Assembly: GCA_024640565.1 (NCBI GenBank) | Contig: JAHEET010000001.1 | Span: 124,001-188,000, forward strand | Direction of reading: 5' to 3' | Origin: Flavobacteriaceae bacterium | Lineage (GTDB): Bacteria; Bacteroidota; Bacteroidia; Flavobacteriales; Flavobacteriaceae | Length of the DNA: 64,000 nucleotides | Shown: positions 21,461 through 30,034 of the stretch, piece after piece | Layout: each line of letters opens with the position of its first letter | Numbering within the stretch: the stretch's first letter is position 1 | The notes under the pieces: model-generated | Seen by the model: the letters and a program-made list of their open reading frames with translations, nothing else | Told to the model about the DNA's origin: nothing | The model's database searches: none | Position numbers and translations under genes: made by a program

Positions 21461-21545
21461 GGAATATTTCCCATTTTATTTATTGACATCAAAATATCAA
21501 TTCGTTAAATTAATTTGATACCTATTGAATGGGAAATAATTTCCA
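21461..21545. repeat. long inverted repeat between btuB and the DUF operon
   Basis: TATTTCCCATT (21465-21475) pairs perfectly with AATGGGAAATA (21528-21538), extended by GGAA/TTCC across a 2-nt bulge. Inside lies a second pairing, ATCAA with TTGAT. The element sits between the convergent ends of btuB and the gene at 21556-22071, just downstream of a separate 9-bp pairing TTATAGGGG/CCCCTATAA (21404-21412 with 21437-21445). No T tract follows on either strand, so an ordinary terminator is not evident. Confidence 0.5.
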
Positions 21546-21555
21546 GTAACTCATG

Positions 21556-22071
21556 CTATTTTAATAATTTTTTGACATCATTTTTTAGAATGGCAATCGC
21601 AGTTTCAGAGGGCGATATTGATGTTGAATAGTCAATCAAAACAGTTTCTCGTAATGCATTGGCGTTAATCGCAGTTTCTGCTACCTGTTTCAATTTTTTT
21701 AAAACGGCATTCTTTGCGCCCACCACAGCAGTCCATGCATCTGTAGATACATAAATTTGTTGCACCAGATTGTGTTCAAATTCTTGTTCGATATTGCTCA
21801 TTAAAAGTTGTAGATAATCCTGCGTACTTTCTGAAATTGGAGGGATGCGCACCAATATCTTTACCGGATTCATTCGATCCGAGAACAAAAGCATACGCTC
21901 ATAAGCCTGTAGTTTTATTGCCAATACCTCTTTGTTTTTTTTGGCCATTAGGGTAGCTCTAGTATTGCCGTCGGTTTTGTTTACAAACCGGTTGAACATA
22001 TAATAGGCAATACAACCCGTGACTACTGCGGGCAATAAGTACCCAATACTTTCAATTATTTTATCTTCCAT
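21556..22071 (-). CDS. uncharacterised membrane-anchored protein (third gene of satD operon)
   Basis: A 171-residue protein with one N-terminal membrane helix (about residues 8-27, GYLLPAVVTGCIAYYMFNRF) and a cytosolic helical remainder. The central segment LAIKLQAYERMLLFSDRMNP is characteristic of a Flavobacteriia family of unknown function; I think this is DUF7935 but cannot confirm. A conserved-looking IEQEFEHNLVQQIYVSTDAW follows. It starts 2 bp after the DUF3307 stop codon, so it is the last gene of the satD operon. Function unknown; topology suggests a membrane partner of DUF3307. Confidence 0.75.
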   Translation of the reverse strand: MEDKIIESIGYLLPAVVTGCIAYYMFNRFVNKTDGNTRATLMAKKNKEVLAIKLQAYERMLLFSDRMNPVKILVRIPPISESTQDYLQLLMSNIEQEFEHNLVQQIYVSTDAWTAVVGAKNAVLKKLKQVAETAINANALRETVLIDYSTSISPSETAIAILKNDVKKLLK

Positions 22072-22073
22072 AC

Positions 22074-22792
22074 TTATAACATTATTACTGCATACGAATA
22101 TAGGATTCCTATTAATATTGCCAATCCAAAACTTAACAAAGTTCCAATTAAAATATATTCCGTTAATTTTCTGTCTTTAGACGAAGTTAAATCACCAAAA
22201 CGAAAGACCGATTTGGCCGTTATTAAAAAACCAATGGCTTCCCAATGATTTGTTACAACAAAAACAAAGACAAATAAGCGTTCTAAAATACCAATATAGC
22301 GACCAGCCTTTGCCAAAGAGGCATCATTTTCGTTTTTGTTTTCAGGCTGCCACTGAGTAATAAATTGCTTTATAATTATAGATGAAACCTTGGTAAGTAG
22401 AAGAAATGCAAGTAGTAGCAACACGTATTTATCATTGTAATAGTGGACTGCTAAATAATTGAATTCGGTATATATTGTTGCTGCGACTATCAATATAAAA
22501 AGATGTAGTATTTGATCAATGACAAACCAAGTTCGTTTTGTTTTTTTCTTTTGATACGTTATTTTTAGGACATCAAAGACATAATGAGATGTAACAATGA
22601 GTACTATACCTAGCCAATATTCCTTCAGCTGAAATTGAATTACCAACAGTAAAAGAAGGGCATGTACTAAAATATGAAGGTATAGCTTTGGAGCCTTTAT
22701 TTTTTTTCCTCTTTATTTATAACCTAATTAGTGGGTTGAAAAACAAAATCACCTAAAATATGTGCCAATAAAAATTTTAGAAATAAAAACAT
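22074..22792 (-). pseudogene. DUF3307 membrane protein, broken by a nonsense codon and a frameshift
   Basis: The original gene begins at ATG 22792, overlapping the satD stop codon by one base (TAATG). It reads FLLAHILGDFVFQPTN, a textbook DUF3307 start. A TAG at 22726-22724 then stands where the family has Trp (TGG), followed by VINKEEKK. The frame is lost in an A8 tract (minus strand; 22707-22700), where one missing base would restore it. The correct frame continues IKAPKLYLHILVHALLLL through the C-terminus, which is intact to 22074. About five or six membrane helices are expected. A shortened product from TTG 22646 (190 residues) is conceivable but would lack the first helix and the family's signature motif. 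Confidence 0.8.
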
Positions 22793-23394
22793 TATTTGGT
22801 GATTTTTTGATCAATTATTTTTCTAAAGCGTTTTTCAAACTTCATGATTTCATCCAAACCTGCTCGTTTTCTTCGTTCACTTGCGCTGCTCGGAGAAATG
22901 CTTAACTTTTTGGCGATTTCTTTTTGAGTAATGTGCTTGTTTTCTAAGGTTAGTTTTACAATTTCGGCAGAATTTTGTGTCCAGTTATCCATGATCAACA
23001 ATCCCAATCCCAAACCAATATTAACTTCCGCATCAATTTCATCCCATGGCGTTTTTATGGCCAAATTCTGTTTTTTAAGAAGCTTGTCAAATGCAAAACC
23101 AGAGTTTATAAAAGCCTCTCCATTGGCCTCTCTTACGATATTTGAATCGAAACCTCTCGCACCAATTCCAATCGACATTCTTACGTCTATATCTTTTATT
23201 TTCTTTAAACGCGCTTTTATTAAAATGGCTATAAATAGAGAATTTACCGCATTTTTAACCTCCAGTTGAAAACTATCTCCTCTGTAAATTTCTCCCGGAT
23301 TGACCTCGTTAAAAATAGTTTTCAAAGTTTGCAACCAAACTTGGTTAGAAACATTTCTAGAATTAATAATATCGCCCGTAATTACACTCGTCAT
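22792..23394 (-). CDS. SatD-family protein with C-terminal helix-turn-helix
   Basis: A 200-residue protein of the SatD family (named for a Streptococcus mutans acid-tolerance locus). The N-terminal segment MTSVITGDIINSRNVS and the middle motif RMSIGIGARGFDSNIVREANGEAF are characteristic. The C-terminal 60 residues form a putative HTH (TQKEIAKKLSISPSSASERRKRAG), suggesting DNA binding. It is the first gene of a three-gene operon, with its stop overlapping the DUF3307 start codon. Its promoter has tandem 24-bp repeats, so autoregulation by this HTH is an attractive inference. Biochemical activity is unknown. Confidence 0.82.
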   Translation of the reverse strand: MTSVITGDIINSRNVSNQVWLQTLKTIFNEVNPGEIYRGDSFQLEVKNAVNSLFIAILIKARLKKIKDIDVRMSIGIGARGFDSNIVREANGEAFINSGFAFDKLLKKQNLAIKTPWDEIDAEVNIGLGLGLLIMDNWTQNSAEIVKLTLENKHITQKEIAKKLSISPSSASERRKRAGLDEIMKFEKRFRKIIDQKITK

Positions 23395-23411
23395 ACAATG
23401 AATAATTTATG

Positions 23412-23443
23412 TAAATATACTTTTTTTGCTTCAATTCCCCAAA
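23412..23443 (-). promoter_or_regulatory. satD operon promoter
   Basis: On the minus strand TTTG (23443-23440), a 20-nt spacer, and TATATTTA (23419-23412) match the Bacteroidota -33/-7 consensus except for the final base. The predicted start near 23405 leaves a leader of about 11 nt before the satD ATG at 23394. The tandem repeats abut the upstream edge of the -33 element. Confidence 0.7.
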
Positions 23444-23444
23444 T

Positions 23445-23496
23445 TTATCGGGTTTTAAGACGAATTTTAGCATTATCGGGTTTTAAGACGAATTTT
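23445..23496. repeat. two perfect 24-bp direct repeats upstream of the satD promoter, candidate operators
   Basis: Two identical 24-bp copies, 23445-23468 and 23473-23496, both starting TTATCGGGTTTTAAGACG, separated by 4 bp (period 28). On the minus strand a third, degenerate copy is visible just upstream: CTTACAACTCATAAATT compared with CTTAAAACCCGATAAATT (about 23497-23516). The array lies 1 bp upstream of the -33 element of the satD promoter, the classic position for an activator or autoregulator site. Confidence 0.7.
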
Positions 23497-23622
23497 GTAA
23501 TTTATGAGTTGTAAGGTGAAGCATCACTTTGTAAAAATTTGTGAATAAAAAAAGTAATTCGCATCCTATTAGACCCAAAGAATTCTTAAATTCACGCTTT
23601 AAATTCTTCAAAAATAAAACGA

Positions 23623-25944
23623 TTGAATACGTACTTAGATTCCTTAAACGAAGCACAAAAACAAGCGGTCTTGCAAAAGGACGGTCCCATGATTATTATT
23701 GCTGGTGCGGGGTCCGGTAAAACTCGTGTGTTGACCTATCGAATTGCACATCTAATGAAGCAAGGAGTGGATTCTTTTAATATTTTGTCGCTTACCTTTA
23801 CAAACAAGGCGGCTAGAGAGATGAAAGAGCGAATAGCGTCGGTCGTAGGAAGTACCGAAGCAAAAAATTTATGGATGGGTACTTTTCACTCTGTTTTTGC
23901 AAGAATTTTACGTTCCGAAGCAGATAAGTTGGGTTTTCCCTCCAATTTTACAATTTACGACTCACAAGATTCTGTGCGTTTGATTGGTGCCATTATAAAA
24001 GAAATGGGTTTGGACAAAGAGCGCTACAAATCCAAACAGATTTTAAATAGAATTTCTTCTTTCAAAAACAGTTTAATTACGGTGCGGGCCTATTACAATA
24101 ATGCCGACTTACAGGAAGCAGATTTGCATGCTAGCAGACCCAAAGTAGGTGAGATCTATAAAGAGTACGTAGATCGGTGTTTCAAAGCAGGTGCGATGGA
24201 TTTTGACGATTTACTCCTAAGAACCAATGAATTGTTGGCACGTTTTCCAGAATCTTTGGCAAAATACCAAAGTCGTTTTAAGTACATTATGGTGGATGAG
24301 TACCAAGATACCAATCACTCTCAATATTTAATTGTAAAAGCATTGGCAGATCGTTTTCAAAACATTTGTGTGGTTGGCGATGATTCGCAAAGTATTTATA
24401 GTTTTCGAGGAGCAAACATTCAAAATATTTTAAACTTTCAAAAAGATTATCCCGAAGTAAAAACCTTTAAATTAGAACAAAATTACAGGTCGACTAGCAA
24501 CATTGTAAATGCTGCTAATTCTGTAATTGAAAAAAATAAAACCAAATTAGATAAAGAAGTTTGGACTCGTAATGATGCTGGAGAGCTTGTACAAGTAATG
24601 CGTACAATTTCCGATGGAGAAGAAGGACGATTTGTGGCACAATCTATTTGGGATGCAAAGATGAATTTGCAAATGCAAAACGATCAATTTGCCGTTTTGT
24701 ACAGAACCAATTCTCAGTCCAGAGCAATAGAAGATGCCTTGCGTAAAAAAGGGATAGACTACAAAATATATGGAGGGATTTCATTTTACCAAAGAAAAGA
24801 AATCAAAGACATTCTGTCTTATTTGCGAATACTCGCCAATCCAAATGATGAAGAAGCCTTAAAAAGAATTATCAATTACCCAGCACGAGGAATAGGTGCA
24901 ACAACAATAGATCGATTGACAATTGCAGCAAATCACTATAAAAAATCCATTTTTGATGTTTTAAAATACATCGATAAAATCGATTTAAAAATCAATGCTG
25001 GGACCAAAAATAAATTGAATAATTTCATGAACATGATGTTGCGTTTGCAAATCGAATCGCAAACCAAAAATGCTTTTGAAATTGCCGAAACCGTTGTAAA
25101 AGAAACCCTATTAATCAAAGATTTGGAAAAAGACGGTACACCAGAGTCGGTAAGTAAAGTAGAGAATGTTCAAGAATTATTAAACGGAATTAAAGATTTT
25201 ATTACTGACAAAATTGAACAAGGAGAAGATGCTTCGCTGACTTCCTTCCTAGAGGATGTTGCCTTGGCTACAGATTTTGATTCTAAAAAAAAGGATGACA
25301 AGCCAAGCATATCCTTAATGACCATACACCAATCCAAAGGGTTGGAATATTCGCATGTATATGTAGTAGGTTTGGAGGAAAATTTGTTTCCATCGGCCAT
25401 GAGTATGAATACGCGAAGTGAATTGGAAGAAGAGCGCAGGTTGTTCTATGTGGCAATTACGAGAGCAGAAAAAGTAGCCTATTTAAGTTATGCGCAAACA
25501 CGGTATCGCTGGGGAAAATTAGTAGATGCTGAGCCGAGCCGATTTTTAGAAGAAATAGAGGACCAGTATTTGCATTTTATCACTCCTAAAACAATCGTAC
25601 CTTCGATCAATCGATTTGTAGACAAAAGTTTGTTTGAGGATGCCCCCAAAGGAATTCGATTTCAAAAACCAATTCAGCGAAAGAAAATAGAACGCGATTT
25701 GGCAAAAAAGAAAGAAATTATTCTTCCAAAAAACTTAAAGAAAGTATCACAAACAGCTTCCGGAGCAAACCTTTTTGACAATGATATTACAGTTGGAAAT
25801 ATTATTGAACACGAACGGTTTGGACGTGGAGAAGTCATTTCATTAGAAGGAAAAGGACCCGATAAAAAAGCGATGATTCAGTTTGGTACTGCGGGTAAGA
25901 AAAACCTTTTATTACGTTTTGTGAAGTTGAAAATTATCGGTTAA
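23623..25944 (+). CDS. UvrD/PcrA-type ATP-dependent DNA helicase
   Basis: Superfamily 1A helicase, 773 residues. Motifs in order: Q motif LNEAQKQAV, Walker A AGAGSGKTRVLTYRI, motif II VDEYQDTN, motif III GDDSQSIYSFRGA, motif IV LEQNYRST, motif V MTIHQSKGLEY and motif VI VAITRAEK. A short C-terminal Tudor-like segment (ITVGNIIEHERFGRGEVISLEGKG) resembles that of PcrA, which binds RNA polymerase. The start must be TTG 23623: there is no in-frame ATG between it and the upstream stop at 23587, and NTYLDSLNEAQ is the usual N-terminus. Confidence 0.93.
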   Translation: MNTYLDSLNEAQKQAVLQKDGPMIIIAGAGSGKTRVLTYRIAHLMKQGVDSFNILSLTFTNKAAREMKERIASVVGSTEAKNLWMGTFHSVFARILRSEADKLGFPSNFTIYDSQDSVRLIGAIIKEMGLDKERYKSKQILNRISSFKNSLITVRAYYNNADLQEADLHASRPKVGEIYKEYVDRCFKAGAMDFDDLLLRTNELLARFPESLAKYQSRFKYIMVDEYQDTNHSQYLIVKALADRFQNICVVGDDSQSIYSFRGANIQNILNFQKDYPEVKTFKLEQNYRSTSNIVNAANSVIEKNKTKLDKEVWTRNDAGELVQVMRTISDGEEGRFVAQSIWDAKMNLQMQNDQFAVLYRTNSQSRAIEDALRKKGIDYKIYGGISFYQRKEIKDILSYLRILANPNDEEALKRIINYPARGIGATTIDRLTIAANHYKKSIFDVLKYIDKIDLKINAGTKNKLNNFMNMMLRLQIESQTKNAFEIAETVVKETLLIKDLEKDGTPESVSKVENVQELLNGIKDFITDKIEQGEDASLTSFLEDVALATDFDSKKKDDKPSISLMTIHQSKGLEYSHVYVVGLEENLFPSAMSMNTRSELEEERRLFYVAITRAEKVAYLSYAQTRYRWGKLVDAEPSRFLEEIEDQYLHFITPKTIVPSINRFVDKSLFEDAPKGIRFQKPIQRKKIERDLAKKKEIILPKNLKKVSQTASGANLFDNDITVGNIIEHERFGRGEVISLEGKGPDKKAMIQFGTAGKKNLLLRFVKLKIIG

Positions 25945-26152
25945 AAGAGTTTGTAGATTTCTTTTAAAATCATTTAAAAAACTAAAAATAAAATGTTATT
26001 TTGCAACTTTTAATAAACACTGCACACAATTTTGTTGATCCGACATTATTGCATCTTACACGTGCTCTTAGTAAAAGGATTAGATAAAATTTACGCGCAT
26101 TATCAATTTCTTACTTATACACCATAAATAAGAACTTCACAAAAATAAATAA

Positions 26153-26806
26153 ATGACATTCGATTTAGAATACAACTCAGAAAGACCGTTAATGATTATA
26201 CCTGAATACGGCAGACACATTCAAAAGTTAGTGGACCATTGTGTGGCTTTAGAAACCAAAGAAGCGCGCGATAAAATGGCAAAATCAATTGTTGATGTGA
26301 TGGGGAATTTACAACCTCATTTACGAGATGTCCCAGATTTTAAACACAAATTATGGGATCAGTTGTACATTATGTCCGATTTTCAGTTGGATGCAGAATC
26401 TCCCTATCCAAAGCCATCAAAAGAAGAACTGCAAGAAAAGCCTGAAGCTTTGGCTTATCCAAAATCTGCTTCTCGATATCGTTATTACGGAAATAACATT
26501 CAAACGATGATCGATATTGCTTTAAGTTGGGAAGCAGGAGATAAAAAAGAGGCATTGATTTTTACCATTGCCAATCATATGAAAAAATGTTATTTGAATT
26601 GGAACAAAGACACCGTAGATGATGTCGTTATTTTCAAACACTTGTTTGAATTGTCCGATGGTAAATTAGATTTAAGAGATACCAAAGAGGCACTATCTGA
26701 AAGTAAAAATTTATTGAGAAAACGAAATACTCAGGGGCAACACAATTCAAAAACGACCTACAAGAAAACACACCACAACAATCAGAACAAAAATAGAAAA
26801 AGATAA
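26153..26806 (+). CDS. DUF4290 domain-containing protein
   Basis: A 217-residue Bacteroidota-specific protein of unknown function. The DUF4290 core covers about residues 1-180, with EYNSERPLMIIPEYGRHIQ at the start and RYRYYGNNIQTMID in the middle. The tail is strongly basic and Asn/Lys/His-rich (about residues 190-217, ending NQNKNRKR), which could contact RNA or DNA. It is followed after 6 bp by murA, so the two form an operon. No signal peptide or membrane segment. Confidence 0.88.
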   Translation: MTFDLEYNSERPLMIIPEYGRHIQKLVDHCVALETKEARDKMAKSIVDVMGNLQPHLRDVPDFKHKLWDQLYIMSDFQLDAESPYPKPSKEELQEKPEALAYPKSASRYRYYGNNIQTMIDIALSWEAGDKKEALIFTIANHMKKCYLNWNKDTVDDVVIFKHLFELSDGKLDLRDTKEALSESKNLLRKRNTQGQHNSKTTYKKTHHNNQNKNRKR

Positions 26807-26812
26807 GCAGCA

Positions 26813-28123
26813 ATGGCATCATTTAAAATAGAAGGAGGACATAAGTTAGGTGGGACCATTACACCCCAAGGAGCAAAAAATGAAGTATTACAAATACTTT
26901 GTGCTGTTTTATTGACACCAGAAAGAGTCGTTGTAAACAATGTACCCGATATTATTGATGTTAATAAACTCATTTTTATTCTAGGAGAATTGGGTGTTAA
27001 AGTTGAAAAACTAAATAGAAGTTCTTATGCTTTTCAAGCAGATGAAATTGACTTACCTTACTTAGAATCTGCTGCATTTAAAAGAGATGGAAGTTCCTTG
27101 AGAGGTTCTATCATGTTAGTAGGTCCGCTATTGGCTCGTTTTGGAAAAGGATATATTCCACGTCCTGGAGGGGATAAAATTGGAAGAAGAAGACTAGATA
27201 CGCATTTTGAAGGATTTATTAAGCTAGGTGCAAAATTTAGATACAATAAAAAAGAATATTTTTACGGTGTAGAAGCAGAAAGTCTACAAGGAACCAACAT
27301 GCTCTTAGACGAAGCCTCTGTGACGGGTACTGCCAATATTTTAATGGCAGCGGTTTTGGCCAAGGGAACAACTAAAATTTACAACGCTGCTTGTGAACCT
27401 TATATCCAGCAATTAAGTAAAATGCTGAATTCGATGGGTGCAAAAATAACAGGGGTAGGATCTAACTTGTTAATCATTGAAGGAGTAACTTCTCTGGGAG
27501 GTTGTGAACATAGCGTTTTACCAGACATGATCGAGATTGGCTCTTGGATTGGAGTAGCCGTAATGACACGCTCAGCACTCACTATTAAAAATGTAAGTTG
27601 GGAAAATCTGGGTCAGATTCCAGATGTGTTCCGAAAATTAGGAATCCAATTAGAAAAGAGAGATGATGATATCTACATCCCAGAACAAAGCTCTTACGAA
27701 ATACAAAACTACATAGATGGTTCTATTTTAACAATAGCAGATGCACCATGGCCAGGTTTTACGCCAGATTTGTTAAGTATTGTTTTGGTCATAGCAACGC
27801 AAGCTAAAGGAACCGTACTTATTCATCAAAAGATGTTTGAAAGCCGTTTGTTTTTTGTAGACAAATTAATTGATATGGGAGCAAAAGTTATTTTATGTGA
27901 TCCTCACAGAGCTACTGTTATTGGGCATAACTTTCAAAGTCAGTTGAAAGCGACCAAAATGACTTCCCCGGATATTAGAGCTGGAATTTCTCTATTAATT
28001 GCAGCACTTTCAGCAAATGGAACATCAATTATTAATAATATTGAACAAATTGATAGAGGGTATGAAAATATTGAGGCCCGTTTGAAGTCGATTGGAGCGA
28101 AAATAACGCGTATTAAAGACTAA
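26813..28123 (+). CDS. murA: UDP-N-acetylglucosamine 1-carboxyvinyltransferase
   Basis: Transfers enolpyruvate from PEP to UDP-GlcNAc, the first committed step of peptidoglycan synthesis. It has 436 residues, normal length. The catalytic-loop motif reads RPGGDKIGRRRLDTHFEG, so the residue equivalent to E. coli Cys115 is Asp121. Asp at this position is known from other lineages to be active and insensitive to fosfomycin alkylation. Other motifs are KNEVLQILCAVLLT, PDMIEIGSW and PDIRAGISLLIAAL. Co-transcribed with DUF4290 and terminated at 28167-28199. Confidence 0.96.
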   Translation: MASFKIEGGHKLGGTITPQGAKNEVLQILCAVLLTPERVVVNNVPDIIDVNKLIFILGELGVKVEKLNRSSYAFQADEIDLPYLESAAFKRDGSSLRGSIMLVGPLLARFGKGYIPRPGGDKIGRRRLDTHFEGFIKLGAKFRYNKKEYFYGVEAESLQGTNMLLDEASVTGTANILMAAVLAKGTTKIYNAACEPYIQQLSKMLNSMGAKITGVGSNLLIIEGVTSLGGCEHSVLPDMIEIGSWIGVAVMTRSALTIKNVSWENLGQIPDVFRKLGIQLEKRDDDIYIPEQSSYEIQNYIDGSILTIADAPWPGFTPDLLSIVLVIATQAKGTVLIHQKMFESRLFFVDKLIDMGAKVILCDPHRATVIGHNFQSQLKATKMTSPDIRAGISLLIAALSANGTSIINNIEQIDRGYENIEARLKSIGAKITRIKD

Positions 28124-28166
28124 GAAAACGCAATTCGATTTTAAAAGTTGGGTTGGGATTAAACAG

Positions 28167-28199
28167 AAAAAAATAGTGTCACTTTGACACTATTTTTTT
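28167..28199 (+). terminator. rho-independent terminator after murA
   Basis: Stem TAGTGTCA/TGACACTA (28174-28181 with 28185-28192), loop CTT, extended by A7/T7 pairing and ending in the T tract 28193-28199. Ends the DUF4290-murA unit. Confidence 0.9.
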
Positions 28200-28251
28200 G
28201 TTGGCAACATTTTTGCAAAACAACACTATATAATTTAACGATTACAAACAA

Positions 28252-28800
28252 ATGAGTAAGAAAGAAGATCTAAAAGAAGAAGAAATAAATACGGCAGAAG
28301 AAATACAGCAAATTGATGAAAATCAGGAGGTTGTAGAAGAAGTTGAAGCAGAGGCTCCAACAGCAGAAGCATTGCTTTTAGCTGAAAAAGATAAGTTTTT
28401 ACGTCTTTTTGCAGAGTTTGAAAACTATAAAAAGAGAACAACTAGAGAGCGCATAGAGCTTTTTAAGACCGCAGGACAAGAAGTAATGACATCTTTACTG
28501 CCAGTTGTAGATGATTTTGAACGTGCTTTGTCACATATTGAAGAAGACAAAGAAGCCGAAAAAGTAAGCAAAGGCATACTGCTGGTGTATCAAAAATTTT
28601 ACAACACATTAGCGCAAAAAGGGTTGTCCAAAATAGCTACAAATGCAGGAGATGTTTTTGATGCTGAGATTCACGAAGCAATTACACAAATTCCAGCACC
28701 AAGCGATGACTTAAAAGGAAAAGTAATTGATTGTGTAGAAAAAGGATATAAGTTAGGAGAAAAAATTATCCGATATCCAAAAGTAGTGATCGGACAGTAA
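28252..28800 (+). CDS. grpE: GrpE nucleotide exchange factor
   Basis: Co-chaperone that releases ADP from DnaK. It has 182 residues. The N-terminal third is acidic, Glu-rich and coiled-coil-like, leading into LRLFAEFENYKKRTTRER. The C-terminal beta domain ends with the signature VDCVEKGYKLGEKIIRYPKVVI-like stretch (here IDCVEKGYKLGEKIIR). dnaJ follows after 69 bp, the standard pairing; dnaK is not in the window. The preceding terminator at 28199 means the pair has its own promoter in the 52-bp gap. Confidence 0.95.
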   Translation: MSKKEDLKEEEINTAEEIQQIDENQEVVEEVEAEAPTAEALLLAEKDKFLRLFAEFENYKKRTTRERIELFKTAGQEVMTSLLPVVDDFERALSHIEEDKEAEKVSKGILLVYQKFYNTLAQKGLSKIATNAGDVFDAEIHEAITQIPAPSDDLKGKVIDCVEKGYKLGEKIIRYPKVVIGQ

Positions 28801-28869
28801 ATAAATAACATTTAACATTATACAATTACCAATGATTATTTATCACTGTTAATTGATTCCTCAAGGCAT

Positions 28870-29994
28870 ATGGCAAAACAAGATTTTTACGACGTATTAG
28901 GCATTTCTAAATCGGCAACTCAGGCAGAGATAAAGAAAGGTTACAGAAAAATGGCAATCAAGTATCATCCAGATAAAAATCCGGATGATAAATCAGCCGA
29001 AGAAAACTTTAAAAAAGCAGCAGAAGCTTACGAGGTTTTAAGTGACGAAAACAAAAAGGCACGTTATGATCAGTATGGTCATCAGGCATTTGAAGGACCA
29101 CAAGGCGGCGGCGGCTTTGGCGGTGGAGGAATGAACATGGATGACATTTTTAGTCAGTTTGGAGATATTTTTGGCGGCGGTGGCGGTTTTGGTGGTTTTG
29201 GCGGAGGAGGCCAACGTCAAGCCCGTGTTAAAGGAAGTAATTTGCGAATTCGCGTAAAACTAACTTTAGAAGAGATAGCTGAAGGTGTAGAAAAGAAAGT
29301 TAAAGTGCGCAGAAAGGTACAAGCTGGAGGAGTTAGCTATAAGACATGTACCACTTGTAACGGTTCTGGGCAACAAATGCGAATTACCAATACCATTCTT
29401 GGTAGAATGCAAACTGCAGTCACTTGTTCTGTTTGTTCAGGTGCAGGTGAAATGATTAGTAGCAAGCCAAATGGTGCAGATGCCCAAGGTTTGGTGGTTG
29501 AAGAAGAAACAGTATCGATAAACATTCCAGAAGGTGTTACTGAAGGAGTTCAATTAAAAGTGGGAGGTAAAGGAAATGATGCACCCGGGAAAAATTCAAT
29601 TTCAGGGGATTTATTAGTTTTAATCGAAGAAATTCCACATGCTACATTAAAAAGAGAAGGAACAAACATACACTACGATCTCTATATCAACTTTTCGGAG
29701 GCTGTCTTAGGAACAAGCAAAGAGGTAGAGACGGTAAAGGGTAAGGTGAAAATTAAAATTGAATCGGGTACTCAGTCCGGTAAGATTTTACGCTTAAAAG
29801 GAAAGGGTTTGCCTAGCATTGAAAGATATGGAACCGGAGACTTCTTAATTCATATTAATATTTGGACACCACAAGAGTTGAATAAAGAACAAAGACAATT
29901 TTTTGAGAAAATGTCTACCGATGATAATTTTGCACCCAATCCAAATACATCAGACAAATCATTTTTTGAAAAAGTAAAAGACATGTTTTCATAA
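28870..29994 (+). CDS. dnaJ: DnaJ co-chaperone, two-motif zinc form
   Basis: Hsp40 partner of DnaK, 374 residues. The J domain is residues 4-70 with HPD in KYHPDKNPDD. A Gly/Phe-rich linker (about 77-112, GGGGFGGGG tracts) follows. The zinc region has only two CxxCxGxG motifs (CTTCNGSG and CSVCSGAG) instead of the canonical four, consistent with a single zinc centre. The C-terminal substrate domains begin near VSINIPEGV. The reduced zinc region may be a lineage feature of Bacteroidota rather than damage, since the frame is clean. Confidence 0.95.
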   Translation: MAKQDFYDVLGISKSATQAEIKKGYRKMAIKYHPDKNPDDKSAEENFKKAAEAYEVLSDENKKARYDQYGHQAFEGPQGGGGFGGGGMNMDDIFSQFGDIFGGGGGFGGFGGGGQRQARVKGSNLRIRVKLTLEEIAEGVEKKVKVRRKVQAGGVSYKTCTTCNGSGQQMRITNTILGRMQTAVTCSVCSGAGEMISSKPNGADAQGLVVEEETVSINIPEGVTEGVQLKVGGKGNDAPGKNSISGDLLVLIEEIPHATLKREGTNIHYDLYINFSEAVLGTSKEVETVKGKVKIKIESGTQSGKILRLKGKGLPSIERYGTGDFLIHINIWTPQELNKEQRQFFEKMSTDDNFAPNPNTSDKSFFEKVKDMFS

Positions 29995-30034
29995 ACATTT
30001 ATTTAGAAATTGCTGTTTTATTGAATATTTTTTT

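Noticed and set aside
23445..23496. Two identical 24-bp repeats as a minimal CRISPR array
   Set aside because: The spacer is only 4 bp and there are no cas genes; the position against a -33 element fits operators.
29104..29220. Repetitive GGCGGCGG stretches as a DNA repeat
   Set aside because: They encode the Gly/Phe-rich linker of DnaJ in frame.
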